Positions 17,064 through 26,248 of a stretch of DNA of 64,000 nucleotides are shown here, piece by piece. The number at the start of each line of letters is the position of its first letter. The first letter of the stretch is position 1. The notes beneath the pieces are model-generated. The model saw nothing but the letters and a program-made list of their open reading frames with translations. It was not told the origin of the DNA and made no database searches. A program made the translations under genes and the position numbers. Source of the DNA: an uncultured Oligoflexales bacterium (GTDB taxonomy: Bacteria; Bdellovibrionota_B; Oligoflexia; Oligoflexales; JAPPIL01). The DNA is taken from NCBI GenBank assembly GCA_958296095.1, contig OY282434.1, positions 2,200,001-2,264,000 on the forward strand. Reading direction: 5' to 3'.

Positions 17064-17835
17064 ATGCTTTATCTAAAAGCATAATCTGAATGCAATAGCG
17101 AGAAGCCTGAGAACAAGGAGCGAGCTAGAAAGCGAGCGATACGAAAAGCCGCAGCGCAGCGTAGCGGAGCAACATATTTGGCGAGAAAATTAAGATCTGC
17201 CGAGAGGTTTGGGGTCAAGCCTGAACGCGATAGCAAGAGGTCTGAGGACAGGGAGCGAGGGAGCTAGAAAGCGGCAAAAAAGCCTCGTAGAGCGAGCGAT
17301 ACGAAAAGCCGCAGCGCAGCGTAGCGGAGCAACATATTTGGTGAGAAAATTAAGACCTGCCGAGAGGTATGAGAGCAAGCTTGAACGCAATAACGAGAGG
17401 CACAGACACCACTTAGCACAAGTCTCCGTTATCTTGGCACGGCGCAGCCCTACCGAGAAACTCTCCCTTGAGTTAGGTGCAAGTACATGCCTTGTGCAAA
17501 AGCATAATCTAACGACAATATAGCAGTATCTGTGGTCGAGTTTTCGTACGGTCTCACCGTGCCGTTCATAAAGCTCTCGGCAGGCAAGCCTGAACGCGAT
17601 AGCAAGAGGTCTGAGCGCATGCAGCGAGCTAGGAAGCGAGCGTTACAAAGAGTCGCGCGAAGCAAGCAGCGAGCTAGGAAGCGAGCGTTACAAAGAGCCG
17701 CGTAGCGCAAGGAGCGAGGGAGCGAGAAAGCGGCAAAAAAGCCTCGAAGAGCGAGCGTTACAAAGAGCATCGCGCAGCGATGAGCTAGGAAGCGAGCGTT
17801 ACAAAAAGCAGCGTAGCGTGGCGCAGCTGGGCACG
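17005..17835 (+). repeat. Modular repeat array 6 (one partial and one full core)
   Basis: A partial core (17005-17110) overlaps the 5' end of the Rpn gene and has the variant inner hairpin ATGCTTTATCTAAAAGCAT. Two copies of a tail-containing block (about 17105-17205 and 17240-17385) share an unusual end GCGCAGCGTAGCGGAGCAAC. The full core runs 17426-17590. Several tail units finish the array, ending about 15 bases before the 3' end of the gene at 17848. Confidence 0.85.
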
Positions 17836-17847
17836 GATAGCATGCCC

Positions 17848-18120
17848 TTAACCAGGCCTGCCTCGTGACAGTTTGCCAGCAAGATGACAACAGCAGACGA
17901 ACAAAAAAAACACCACGGCCAGCAGCAGCGCTAACAGCAGCAACGGCGACACCACCAGCACCAGTGCGGCTCGCAGTCCTTTTTCGAGCGTAAGGACACG
18001 TGCTGCCACCGGTCTGCACCAACGGCGATGCTCCTGCTCGACACGAATGCGTTGTTCCTGCTGTTTTGTGACCTGGCGCTGTTCAGCGAGTTCGTCTTTG
18101 AGATCCACAACCTGTGACAT
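17848..18120 (-). CDS. Small coiled-coil protein with C-terminal membrane segment
   Basis: The 90-residue frame starts MSQVVDLKDELAEQRQ. The first 45 residues are helical and charged, likely a coiled coil. Residues about 55-80 are strongly hydrophobic (VLVVSPLLLLALLLAVVFFL), and a short basic tail follows. This suggests a tail-anchored inner-membrane protein. An in-frame start at 18198 exists, but the inner ATG gives a cleaner N-terminus; ribosome-binding sites are weak for both. It diverges from purL. No family is recognised, and it could be fortuitous. Confidence 0.45.
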   Translation of the reverse strand: MSQVVDLKDELAEQRQVTKQQEQRIRVEQEHRRWCRPVAARVLTLEKGLRAALVLVVSPLLLLALLLAVVFFLFVCCCHLAGKLSRGRPG

Positions 18121-18231
18121 CAATCTTGACCCTGCCCACCCATGACGCGGTGAATTGTAGCATAATGTGCCGTTCCTTTCTAGCTCGGACTGTGGCAAAA
18201 CACGTGCCGTGATCGTTGACGGCGGTGGCCT

Positions 18232-20415
18232 GTGTCAGCAAAATTTCCTCTCCAAGCAACGCTCTCTGCCACGCAGTTGGCGCGAGCTGCAGAGATACAC
18301 AGCCTCGATGCCGACGCGGTTGCGCGTGTCAAGGCCTGCTTGCGGCGGGCACCGACGCTGACCGAGCTTGCCATCTTCGGGGCGTTGTGGAGCGAGCACT
18401 GTAGTTACAAGTCAAGCCGAGCGTTATTGCGCCAGCTACCGTGCGAGGGTGCAAACGTCGCCGTCGGGCCGGGTGAAAATGCTGGGGCGGTTTTGTTTGA
18501 AGACAACCTCTGCCTCGTGTTCAAGATGGAGAGCCATAACCACCCAACCTTCATCGACCCTTTCAACGGTGCCGCGACAGGTGTCGGCGGCATCATGCGC
18601 GATGTGTTCTGCATGGGAGCACGTCCGATCGCCAACTTCAATGCCCTGCGCTTTGCTCCCCAACACCGTGCGCACCTGTTGCCAACTGCAGTCAAAGGCA
18701 TCAGTGCCTATGGCAACTGTGTTGGCGTGCCCACCGCGGGCGGCAACGTTGCTCTTGACCCTCGCTACGCAGGCAACTGTCTGGTCAACGTCATGACGCT
18801 CGGCGTATGTCAACGGCAAGAGTTGCATTTTGCCCAAGCGGGCGAGAGCGGCAACCTCGTCGTCTATCTCGGAGCAAAAACGGGACGTGATGGCATACGC
18901 GGGGCAAGCATGGCTTCGCAAAATTTTGCCACTGGCGAGCAGGAACGCGGCTGTGTGCAGGTTGGCGATCCTTTTCTGGAAAAACTGCTGCTGGAAGCAA
19001 CGCTCGAACTGCTGCGACAAAAACTGCTGGTGGGCTTGCAGGACATGGGTGCGGCGGGGCTAACTTCCTCCACGTTTGAAATTGCGCTGCGGGCTGACAA
19101 AGGCATGCAACTCAACCTCGATCACGTTCCTCTGCGTGTTGCCGACATGCATAGCGATGAGATTATGCTGTCCGAAGCACAAGAGCGTATGTTGCTGATT
19201 GTGTCGCGGCAAAATTATGCACAGGTCGAAGCTGTCTGCCGCAAGTGGCTGCTTGACGTGGCTGTGATTGGAAAAATTACCGCGGCACCATGCCTGGAAA
19301 TTTTCTTCCAGCAGCAAACCGTGGCACGCATTCCCCTCGCTAAAGAAAAAATCGCCGCACCCTTGCAACAGCATCGCCAAATGCCGCGTCGCTTGTCCGT
19401 GGCAACAGACGCGGCCGCACAGCTGAACGAACAGATACAGGCGCGGGGCATCGCCGCGGTCTGGCAAGCATTACACCATGAGCAACCCGACCAACGGGCC
19501 ATCTATGAGCAGTTTGATCGCAGTATCGGACAACGCACCGTACGCACCTCGGAAGACGGCGGCGCAACGGTGCTGTGGCTACGTGATTGCGGGCTGCAAA
19601 ACCCACATCGGGGCGTGGCAGTAGCGACGGCAGCACTCGAAGACCTGTGCTATCTCGATCCCCGCCGCGGAGCCGAACAGACGGTAATGAAAACCGCACG
19701 CATGCTCTATGCCTTTGGCGCGCAACCGTTGGGCATGACCGACTGCCTCAATTTTGGCGACCCGCGGCAACCAGCAGTCATGGCGGAATTTGCCACCTGC
19801 ATCGATGGCATTGCTGCCGCGGCGCGTGCCCTAGCAGTGCCAGTGGTCAGCGGCAACGTCAGCCTCTACAACGCCAATGATGCTCACAGTATTCCCCCCA
19901 CGCCAATGATTGGCTTGGTAGGTAGAATCGACAACGTTAACACCTTGCCGCATGCTGTCTGCACGCGCGAGTGCCGCCTCTATCTCCTCCAACCTGCACC
20001 TCCGCACGCCCCACTGCCTGCGGCAGCTCTACGGCGCGTACTTGGACTCCCTGCACTGCACATCGCCGTCCCCGCGGTGAACTGGGCACAGGAGCGTGCC
20101 GTCGCCGTGCTGCTCCAGCAATTGCTGGCTCGCCGCCTGCTCGTTGCCGTGCGTGATGTCTCTTCCCGCGGTCTACTGCCGACGTTAGCAGCAATGCTGG
20201 CAATGAGCGACTTGTCTGCAAGCATTACCGCGCCCGCGGCCGAGCCGCTGTGGTACTTTGGTATGTTGCCGTGTGCGTATCTGCTCGCGGTGGATAAGCT
20301 GGCAGCTCTGAGCGCAATCCCCTTGCCACAGGGCCTGCAACTGATCGAGTTGGGCATGGTGCAGCGCGGGGGTGAATATCTTTTGCGCGGCGACGACTGG
20401 CAGGTGGATCGCTAA
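18232..20415 (+). CDS. purL: Phosphoribosylformylglycinamidine synthase subunit PurL (small form)
   Basis: PurL makes FGAM from FGAR, ATP and ammonia in purine synthesis. Typical motifs are present: WSEHCSYKSS near residue 50, MESHNHPTFIDPF with the ATP-binding Gly-rich segment GVGGIMRD, GNCVGVPTAGG, QDMGAAGLTSS, and DCLNFG in the second half. The length of 727 residues is that of the small PurL, which needs PurS and PurQ for ammonia supply. Neither is next to it. Gammaproteobacteria normally have the fused form of about 1,290 residues, so this form says something about lineage or transfer. The start is a GTG at 18232. The gene is monocistronic here and converges with rpmG. Confidence 0.93.
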   Translation: MSAKFPLQATLSATQLARAAEIHSLDADAVARVKACLRRAPTLTELAIFGALWSEHCSYKSSRALLRQLPCEGANVAVGPGENAGAVLFEDNLCLVFKMESHNHPTFIDPFNGAATGVGGIMRDVFCMGARPIANFNALRFAPQHRAHLLPTAVKGISAYGNCVGVPTAGGNVALDPRYAGNCLVNVMTLGVCQRQELHFAQAGESGNLVVYLGAKTGRDGIRGASMASQNFATGEQERGCVQVGDPFLEKLLLEATLELLRQKLLVGLQDMGAAGLTSSTFEIALRADKGMQLNLDHVPLRVADMHSDEIMLSEAQERMLLIVSRQNYAQVEAVCRKWLLDVAVIGKITAAPCLEIFFQQQTVARIPLAKEKIAAPLQQHRQMPRRLSVATDAAAQLNEQIQARGIAAVWQALHHEQPDQRAIYEQFDRSIGQRTVRTSEDGGATVLWLRDCGLQNPHRGVAVATAALEDLCYLDPRRGAEQTVMKTARMLYAFGAQPLGMTDCLNFGDPRQPAVMAEFATCIDGIAAAARALAVPVVSGNVSLYNANDAHSIPPTPMIGLVGRIDNVNTLPHAVCTRECRLYLLQPAPPHAPLPAAALRRVLGLPALHIAVPAVNWAQERAVAVLLQQLLARRLLVAVRDVSSRGLLPTLAAMLAMSDLSASITAPAAEPLWYFGMLPCAYLLAVDKLAALSAIPLPQGLQLIELGMVQRGGEYLLRGDDWQVDR

Positions 20416-20465
20416 CTGGCCACCGTGACCATGGTTTGCCATCCCCCTTAAGCTCGCCTAGCCGC

Positions 20466-20633
20466 CTACTTCGTCAGCTTGGCTTGCCGAAAATCGACAT
20501 GCTTGCGAACTTTGGGGTCGTACTTCTTGATCAGCAGTTTTTCATTTTCTTTTTTTACTTTTGCAGTGTAGTAGTAGCCCGTTCCTGCGGTAGAAACGAG
20601 CTTGACAACCTCTCGGCGGGTCGATTTTGCCAT
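20466..20633 (-). CDS. rpmG: Large ribosomal subunit protein bL33
   Basis: This 55-residue basic protein of the 50S subunit starts [20 protein letters not shown] and ends [24 protein letters not shown], as bL33 does. The zinc-type Cys pairs of some bL33 forms are absent, so it is the cysteine-free type. The start at 20633 is supported by GAGGAGGTG about 8 bases before it; a longer frame up to 20699 is only run-through. The usual neighbour rpmB is not beside it. Confidence 0.93.
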   Translation of the reverse strand: MAKSTRREVVKLVSTAGTGYYYTAKVKKENEKLLIKKYDPKVRKHVDFRQAKLTK

Positions 20634-20734
20634 GCCCACACACCTCCTCTGCGCCGATGTCCAGCGCCCCCTTGTAGCGAAGGCAGGGGCGTGATGCAAG
20701 CAGGAAATTACACCGTGCCTGTGCAGGGCGCGCC

Positions 20735-22255
20735 ATGAGCAGATGGCTTATGGCCACAGAGACGCTGGTTATCTTCGCCTTGGCCTGGCTGCTCTTCTAC
20801 TATCTACAGTTCACTACCCCATGGATAAGCGGTTACGACGGCTACTATCACATCAAGTATGCTCAGCTGCTGCGTCAGCACGGAATTTTTCAGGAATTCC
20901 CGTGGGCGCAATTCAGCCTGTGGCGTGATCATTTTTCCGATAAGGAATTCCTCTTCCATGTCTTGCTGATCCCTTTTACCTTTTTCACCGACTTGGTGAC
21001 GGGGGCGAAGCATGCCGCGGTGGTGTTTGCCGCACTCTTCATCGCCAACTTCAATCTCGTCTTGCGTCTGCATCGTGTGCCCCTGCGTTATCTGTGGCTA
21101 GCCTTGCTGCTGGTAGCGGGCGACGTGCTGCTGTATCGCTTGCATCTGCCGCGTCCGCATCTGCTGTCGATGACCTTCATGCTGTGGCTGGTGCATGCTA
21201 CGGTGCGACAACGTTATGGCTTGTTGGCGGTGTTGAGTTTTCTCTACGCCCAATCCTACACAGCTATCCACATGCCGCTGGTGTTGGGGATTGTTTTTTG
21301 TGCAGGGCAACTACTGATGCGGGAAAAGCTCAGCTGGCGATCATTAGCCGTGCCCGCGGTGGCGCTACTCGCCTCAGTGTTGGTCTCGCCGTTTTTCCCC
21401 CACAATCTGGTGGTGTTCTACGTGCAAAACCTTGAACTGGCCTGGCAGCAGTTGTTCTGGAACATCAACCTCTATCAGGGCACAGAACTCAAACCAATGT
21501 CAACGCGCTACCTTCTAACCCACAATTTGCCTCTGTTGTTGCCGTTCATGGGGTCACTGTATCTAGCCGTGTTGCATCCAAGTAAAGTCAGCCGAGAGAG
21601 CAAGCACCTGCTGGCGATGGCGGTGGCCTTCATCGTCATGACGATGGTTGCCAAGCGTTTTGTTGAATATTCCTATCCAGTGGGACTGCTCTTCTGCGCT
21701 TGCTACTACCGTGATCGCAAGATCGATTTGCGCCTGCTGTGGTCACAAGCCAAAATAAAGACCGTTGTGGGCGCGCTGCTTATCACAGTCATAGCCGCAG
21801 CAAGCGGTGCAGCCTCCTATCGCAATCTCCATCGCGACCTCATCAAAACACAACCGTCGCGCTACGAGCAGGCGGCTAAATTTTTGCAACAGCACACGCC
21901 AGCCAACACCACCGTCTTCACCTGCGATTGGGATGATGCCCCAGAGCTTTTCTATTTCAATCATCATAACCGCTATATGATCTTCATGGACCCGCTCTTT
22001 ATGTATAGCTGGTCGCCACAAGTCTGGCACCTCTGGATGAAGATTGCTAACGGGGCGGCGGCTGAACGCACAGCAAGGATTCTCTTCAATGATTTTGAAA
22101 TACAATATGGCCTTTGCACCAGCGCTTTCCAAGCCTTGCGCAAAATTATTGCTGACGATCCACATCTGCACATCATCTACGAAGACGAAGGGGTGTATGT
22201 ATTCAAGGTAACTGCTCCACCGCTTGAGGAGGCTGAACCAGATGCCATGCCTTAG
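20735..22255 (+). CDS. Polytopic membrane protein with GT-C glycosyltransferase features
   Basis: This 506-residue protein has an N-terminal membrane helix followed by [17 protein letters not shown], an acidic-aromatic motif like the first loop of oligosaccharyltransferase/GT-C enzymes. About ten more hydrophobic segments follow, then a soluble C-terminal domain of about 130 residues ([18 protein letters not shown], then [10 protein letters not shown]). The role is probably transfer of a sugar from a lipid carrier outside the inner membrane. The substrate is unknown. The protein at 2507-4216 has a similar layout. The start codon at 20735 lacks a clear ribosome-binding site. A repeat array begins about 7 bases after the stop. 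Confidence 0.6.
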   Translation: MSRWLMATETLVIFALAWLLFYYLQFTTPWISGYDGYYHIKYAQLLRQHGIFQEFPWAQFSLWRDHFSDKEFLFHVLLIPFTFFTDLVTGAKHAAVVFAALFIANFNLVLRLHRVPLRYLWLALLLVAGDVLLYRLHLPRPHLLSMTFMLWLVHATVRQRYGLLAVLSFLYAQSYTAIHMPLVLGIVFCAGQLLMREKLSWRSLAVPAVALLASVLVSPFFPHNLVVFYVQNLELAWQQLFWNINLYQGTELKPMSTRYLLTHNLPLLLPFMGSLYLAVLHPSKVSRESKHLLAMAVAFIVMTMVAKRFVEYSYPVGLLFCACYYRDRKIDLRLLWSQAKIKTVVGALLITVIAAASGAASYRNLHRDLIKTQPSRYEQAAKFLQQHTPANTTVFTCDWDDAPELFYFNHHNRYMIFMDPLFMYSWSPQVWHLWMKIANGAAAERTARILFNDFEIQYGLCTSAFQALRKIIADDPHLHIIYEDEGVYVFKVTAPPLEEAEPDAMP

Positions 22256-22261
22256 TCCCTG

Positions 22262-22876
22262 CCGCCGTTGTCTTGGCACATGTCTCCGTTGTCTTGGCAC
22301 ATACCTCCGTTGTCTTGGCACAAAGCTCCGTTATCTTGGCACGGCGCAGACCTACCGAGAAACCCGACCTCAACAGGTATAGGCACATACTTTTATCTAA
22401 GCGCATAATCCGACGGCAATACGGCAATATTTGTGGTCGGGTTTTCGCACGGTCTCACCGTGCCGTTCATAAAGCCCTCGGTCGGCAAGCCTCAACGCAA
22501 CCGCCGAGAGGTCTGAGGGCAAGCAAAGAGACTTGGGGGCAAGCTTGGACGCAACTGCGAGAGGTCTGATGGCAAGCAGATGGGCTTGATAACAAGCTTG
22601 AATGCAAAAGCGAGAGGCAAAGACCTTATTTAGCACAAACCTCCGTTGTCTTGGCGAGGCGCAGACCTGGAGCTAGCAAGCGAGCGTTATAGAAAGCCGT
22701 AGCGCAGCGAACGGCCTCACCTCGCCCTTCATGGAGCTCTCGGTAGGCAAGAGGTGTGGGCAACCGCCGAGAGGTCTGAGGGCAGGCAGAGAGGGCGGCG
22801 CAGAGTGGCCTGAGAACATGCAGCGAGCTAGGAAGCGAGCGATACAAAAAGCAGCGTAGCGAGCGAAGCGAGCGAT
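22262..22876 (+). repeat. Modular repeat array 7 (full core, swapped core, four leaders)
   Basis: Four leader units (separate entry) run into a full core (22328-22495). After spacer units comes a second, chimeric core (22640-22752). Its left arm GGCGAGGCG pairs with the right arm CCTCGCC, but the middle is replaced by a tail unit (GAGCTAGCAAGCGAGCGTTA). The array ends inside the 3' end of the M3 peptidase gene. Confidence 0.87.
22265..22348 (+). repeat. 21-bp leader repeated four times
   Basis: Four units start CCGTTGTCTTGGCACATGTC and vary only in the last five or six bases (22265, 22286, 22307, 22328). The last one continues into the core. Doubled leaders also occur at about 7573 and near 61516. 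Confidence 0.88.
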
Positions 22877-22877
22877 A

Positions 22878-25085
22878 CTAAAGAGCCTCGTCGCGCAATT
22901 TGCGAAGAATATCACGGGCAGGTTTACCACCACCGACGGCAAACACCGTCTCCCGGAGTTTTTCGCCCATGCTACGGAGACCAGCATCGTCGAGTCCGTG
23001 TTCTCGGAACATGGCAAATAAATTGGCACTGAGTGCTGATGCCCAGATATAGCGATAACTGTCTACTCTTTGTATATTAAGGGACGAAGGAGGTAAAAAA
23101 TAATCATCAGGCAACGGCCTGGGTAAAATCTCTCGCGCCAGCTCATGCATATAGGTGATCGGCTCTTGGGGCTGGGCTGGGTCGAGGGTATGCAGATGCA
23201 AATTGAGTAGACTGTGGAACAACTCATGAGACCGACCGAATGCCGCTAAGTATTTTTTCGCACGTAATTTAGCCAATTTTTCAGGAGGCAAAGGTTCACC
23301 TGAATCGACATGGGCGCTGATGGTTGGCAGAACGTTGTCGAGATAGGGGAAATGTTCCATAAGTTGGCTCGGAAATTCGACCGCATCTCTTTCAACCCCA
23401 GAGGTACCAGAAATCGCCGGATAGTTCGTTTCAGTCAGCAAATGATGGAGAGCATGTCCGAATTCGTGAAACAAGGTGCGCACACCATTGAGGAATAACT
23501 GCGCGTGCTGGTCGCCAACAGGTGGCGAAAAATTAGTTATCAAACAAGAAACAGGAATCGTTGTCGCATCCCGACGCACACAAGATCTCACCCAAGCATC
23601 AGCATCTATACGCCCTTTGTTTTTGCGGCTGTACGGATCGAGATAAAACGCCGCGATACGCTTGCCACTAGCTTGATCAAAAATATCGTAGAACGACACA
23701 TCAGCATGCCATTTCTGTATTTCTTGGCCATTGTTTGGGCGAATATCGATCGCGAACATTTTTTCGGCAAGCTGGAACATTCCCGTTAAAACTTTTGGCA
23801 ACGGAAAATAAGCACGTAGCTCCTCGTCATCGATGGCAAATTTTTCTTCGCTTAGTCTGTGCGACCAATAACTGACATCCCAATACGCAAGCTCACCGCG
23901 CTGTCCGTTAGCATTGGCATAAGCAGTTAGTTCGTGTAACCCACGCTTAGTTTGTTCGGCAGTGGCCGCGTGTATCTTGCGGAGAGCAGTATCGACGCTT
24001 TGCACATTATCTAGCACGTTGTTTTTGAGAATAAATTCGGCAAAGTTGGGGTAACCGAGCAGACGGGCATATTCGCTGCGTAGTTTAAGTATGTGTTGAA
24101 TAATTTGTCGATTATCGAACGAGGGCTGCCCGGTGAGTGTACTGTGAGCCAGATAAACTTTTTTCCGCAAATCGCGCCGATCGCTATATCGCATAAATGT
24201 CGTGTACGCGGTAGGTTCGAGGGTGACCAACCAAGGGCCTTGCTCCGCAGAAGTTTCCGTTTCCAGAAAATTTTCCCGGTATCTTTGCGCCGCGGTTTGT
24301 AAAAAATTTTCTGGTAACCCTGCGATGTCATCGGCAGTCTTCAGCACCAACTTAAAAGCCTCGCGAGCATCGTTAATATTTGCGTCAAATCGCTTTCTTA
24401 GCGTTACCAATTCCGTGTCGATAGTCGCGAGGCGTGTTTGCTCCGCAGCAGTGAGTGCGACACCACTATGTGACATTCCTCGTAGATAAAGATCGACCAG
24501 ACGTTTTTCAGTTGCACTGAGGGTGCTGTCATTTTGTAGTTTCTGTAATTTTTCGTAGAGTGGTTTGCTCTGGAAAATCCAAGAATCTATGTGGGTGAGC
24601 AACTGCGAAAGACGATAATGAGAAGTCCCACCCTGGTGCTGAATCGGAATACGCGCAACCATAGCCCGTAACTCTTCATGGTTATCGACAGTCTGCAGAT
24701 GCTCAATGAGACTTGGTACCTGGTCACGGTAGACATTGAGTCTTTCCAACGTTGTAAACACCGTCGCAAAATCATCTTTGGTGGTTTTTTCAAGAGCGGT
24801 TATCTCCGCGTCGACGATGTTACCATAATGTATGATTGCCTGCGGGATGTGTTCTGGCTTTATATCGCTAAAACGCGGCAACACTCGCACATACGGTTGC
24901 AAGATCAATGGTGTCAATAACGGGTTGTTTGCGGCAAGATTAGCCAATGCCGGGTTTTTTTGGATAAATGATGTCAATAACGGGTTGTTTGCGGCAAGAC
25001 GAGACAAGGCCCCGCTTCCAGAGGGGATTTTCCCGTGCCCCGCCGACGCTAGGCAAAGTAAGACAAACCCGAAAAGAAACCTCAT
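22878..25085 (-). CDS. Exported M3-family zinc metallopeptidase, copy 2 (C-terminus clipped by repeat)
   Basis: This 735-residue protein is the close paralogue of 13279-15543, with the same signal peptide (MRFLFGFVLLCLASAGHG), the duplicated NNPLLT segment and a complete zinc site (FHEFGHALHHLL and GVERDAVEFPSQLMEHF, nearer the family consensus than copy 1). It ends KPARDILRKLRDEAL, where copy 1 continues for about 18 more residues. The last five codons and the stop come from the abutting repeat tail. The fold probably survives loss of the last helix, but I cannot be sure it is active. The start is chosen by GGAGA and the signal peptide. Compared with copy 1 there are short in-frame differences near residue 50 (deletion of two codons in YVRVLPRF). 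Confidence 0.83.
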   Translation of the reverse strand: MRFLFGFVLLCLASAGHGKIPSGSGALSRLAANNPLLTSFIQKNPALANLAANNPLLTPLILQPYVRVLPRFSDIKPEHIPQAIIHYGNIVDAEITALEKTTKDDFATVFTTLERLNVYRDQVPSLIEHLQTVDNHEELRAMVARIPIQHQGGTSHYRLSQLLTHIDSWIFQSKPLYEKLQKLQNDSTLSATEKRLVDLYLRGMSHSGVALTAAEQTRLATIDTELVTLRKRFDANINDAREAFKLVLKTADDIAGLPENFLQTAAQRYRENFLETETSAEQGPWLVTLEPTAYTTFMRYSDRRDLRKKVYLAHSTLTGQPSFDNRQIIQHILKLRSEYARLLGYPNFAEFILKNNVLDNVQSVDTALRKIHAATAEQTKRGLHELTAYANANGQRGELAYWDVSYWSHRLSEEKFAIDDEELRAYFPLPKVLTGMFQLAEKMFAIDIRPNNGQEIQKWHADVSFYDIFDQASGKRIAAFYLDPYSRKNKGRIDADAWVRSCVRRDATTIPVSCLITNFSPPVGDQHAQLFLNGVRTLFHEFGHALHHLLTETNYPAISGTSGVERDAVEFPSQLMEHFPYLDNVLPTISAHVDSGEPLPPEKLAKLRAKKYLAAFGRSHELFHSLLNLHLHTLDPAQPQEPITYMHELAREILPRPLPDDYFLPPSSLNIQRVDSYRYIWASALSANLFAMFREHGLDDAGLRSMGEKLRETVFAVGGGKPARDILRKLRDEAL

Positions 25086-25126
25086 AATAATCTCCAATTC
25101 TAAACTATAATAAAACACCGATACTT

Positions 25127-25155
25127 TTAATAACAAAATATTAATATACTGTCAA
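25127..25155 (-). promoter_or_regulatory. Promoter of M3 peptidase copy 2
   Basis: TTGACA (25155-25150), 17 bases, TATTAA (25132-25127). It lies in the same duplicated upstream block as in copy 1 and again a repeat starts immediately beyond it (GGGCCTGAGGACAAGGAGCG). Confidence 0.75.
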
Positions 25156-25175
25156 TAATCAAAGCAATGATACTA

Positions 25176-25272
25176 GGGGGCCTGAGGACAAGGAGCGAGC
25201 TAGGAAGCGAGCGGAACAAAAAGCAGCGTAGCGAGCGCAGCGAGCGTTACAAAAAAGCCGCGCCACGGCGCG
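25176..25272 (+). repeat. Modular repeat array 8 (tail units only)
   Basis: This short array of two tail units lies between the M3 promoter and the kdsA stop. Its end GCCGCGCCACGGCGCGC forms the hairpin listed next. Confidence 0.8.
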
Positions 25273-25273
25273 C
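25246..25273 (-). terminator. Hairpin plus T-tract at the kdsA 3' end, built from the repeat end
   Basis: On the minus strand CGCGCC-GT-GGCGCG (25272-25259) is followed by GCTTTTTTG. It begins one base after the kdsA stop and has the form of an intrinsic terminator. The same type of end (GC-rich inverted repeat, then GGCTTTTTGTA) recurs beside other minus-strand genes. Confidence 0.6.
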
Positions 25274-26113
25274 TCAGTTGGAGAAAGCCGCATCGACCGC
25301 GGCCATGTCCCTGGTTGTGCGCCACAGCTGCAGCAGTTGTGGCACGAGTTGGGTCGCTTGTGACAGAGACAGCTGTAAGTCGGCATCGCTGTGAGCGCGT
25401 GTTGGATCGGGATGCACTTCCATGAAAAAACCACTAGTATAACCACTGGCGGCAGCTGCACGTGCCAATGCGGGGGCTAGGTAGCGGTTGCCACGTGAAG
25501 TTGCTCGGTGCGTATCGGCAGGGGGACATTGCACGCTATGGGTGACATCGTAGATAATCGGCAAGCCACTGCCCGCCATGATCTGCAAGGCACTCATGTC
25601 CACCAGCAAACGTCCGTAACCAAAGCTAGTGCCGCGCTCGGTAAGCAGGCAGTTGGCCGTGGCAACACGTGCCTTGATAGAAGCAGCCAGCAACTGCATT
25701 GCCCAAGGTGACATGAATTGCCCCTTCTTGATGTTGACGATGCGACCGCTCGCCGCGGCTTTCAACACCAGATCGGTTTGCCGACAAAGAAAGGCGGGAA
25801 TTTGCAAAGCATCGCACACCGCCGCGACCGCCTCTACTTGCGCGGTCTCATGCACATCGGTGATGACTTGCAACGGGAAGTTTTTCTTCAGGTCAACGAC
25901 CCACTGCAGAAATTTCTCCAAGCCCGGCCCTCTGGCACTGCTGGCTGACGAACGATTGGCCTTGTCGAAACTTGCCTTGAAGATAAGGGTAAAGCCGTGC
26001 CGTGCCTGCAGCTCGACCAAGCTCTGTGCCACTTGAACCAGCAAGTCATAAGACTCTGCCATGCAGGGACCAGCTATGATGATGGGCTTGTCATTGCGTG
26101 CAGTCAGCATCAA
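25274..26113 (-). CDS. kdsA: 3-deoxy-8-phosphooctulonate (Kdo-8-P) synthase
   Basis: KdsA condenses phosphoenolpyruvate and arabinose 5-phosphate to Kdo-8-phosphate for the lipopolysaccharide core. Motifs are complete: IIAGPCMAES, FKASFDKANRSS, GPGLEKFL, RQTDLV, NIKKGQFMSPW, TERGTSFGYG, YDVTHSVQ and MEVHPDPTRAHSDAD. The length is 279 residues, normal for the family. It stands alone; pyrG and eno, frequent neighbours in other proteobacteria, are absent. It implies that the organism makes LPS with Kdo. Two Met codons stand at the start; either may be used. Confidence 0.96.
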   Translation of the reverse strand: MMLTARNDKPIIIAGPCMAESYDLLVQVAQSLVELQARHGFTLIFKASFDKANRSSASSARGPGLEKFLQWVVDLKKNFPLQVITDVHETAQVEAVAAVCDALQIPAFLCRQTDLVLKAAASGRIVNIKKGQFMSPWAMQLLAASIKARVATANCLLTERGTSFGYGRLLVDMSALQIMAGSGLPIIYDVTHSVQCPPADTHRATSRGNRYLAPALARAAAASGYTSGFFMEVHPDPTRAHSDADLQLSLSQATQLVPQLLQLWRTTRDMAAVDAAFSN

Positions 26114-26248
26114 ACCAAGCTAGGCACGGACTCGATGACTCCGTTGCACCAAGTATCGCCTAACCCCTTCTTCGTTGTGGCCAGTATCGTCCTGCTCTTG
26201 TCACGCCGCGGGGCACGTTATACACGCATCAACCTGAATACAGCAACC

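Noticed and set aside
17450..18022. Minus-strand frame of 190 codons, and similar frames in the arrays at 30512-31765 and 61540-62301
   Set aside because: They consist of translated core and tail modules (for example RYAALCNARFLARS) and start in repeat sequence.
19937..20221. Long antisense frames within purL and other GC-rich genes
   Set aside because: They are codon-bias shadows of clearly identified genes.
22265..22348. Possible CRISPR array
   Set aside because: The units are directly adjoining with only five or six variable bases; there are no spacers and no cas genes. The same applies to 7946-8072.
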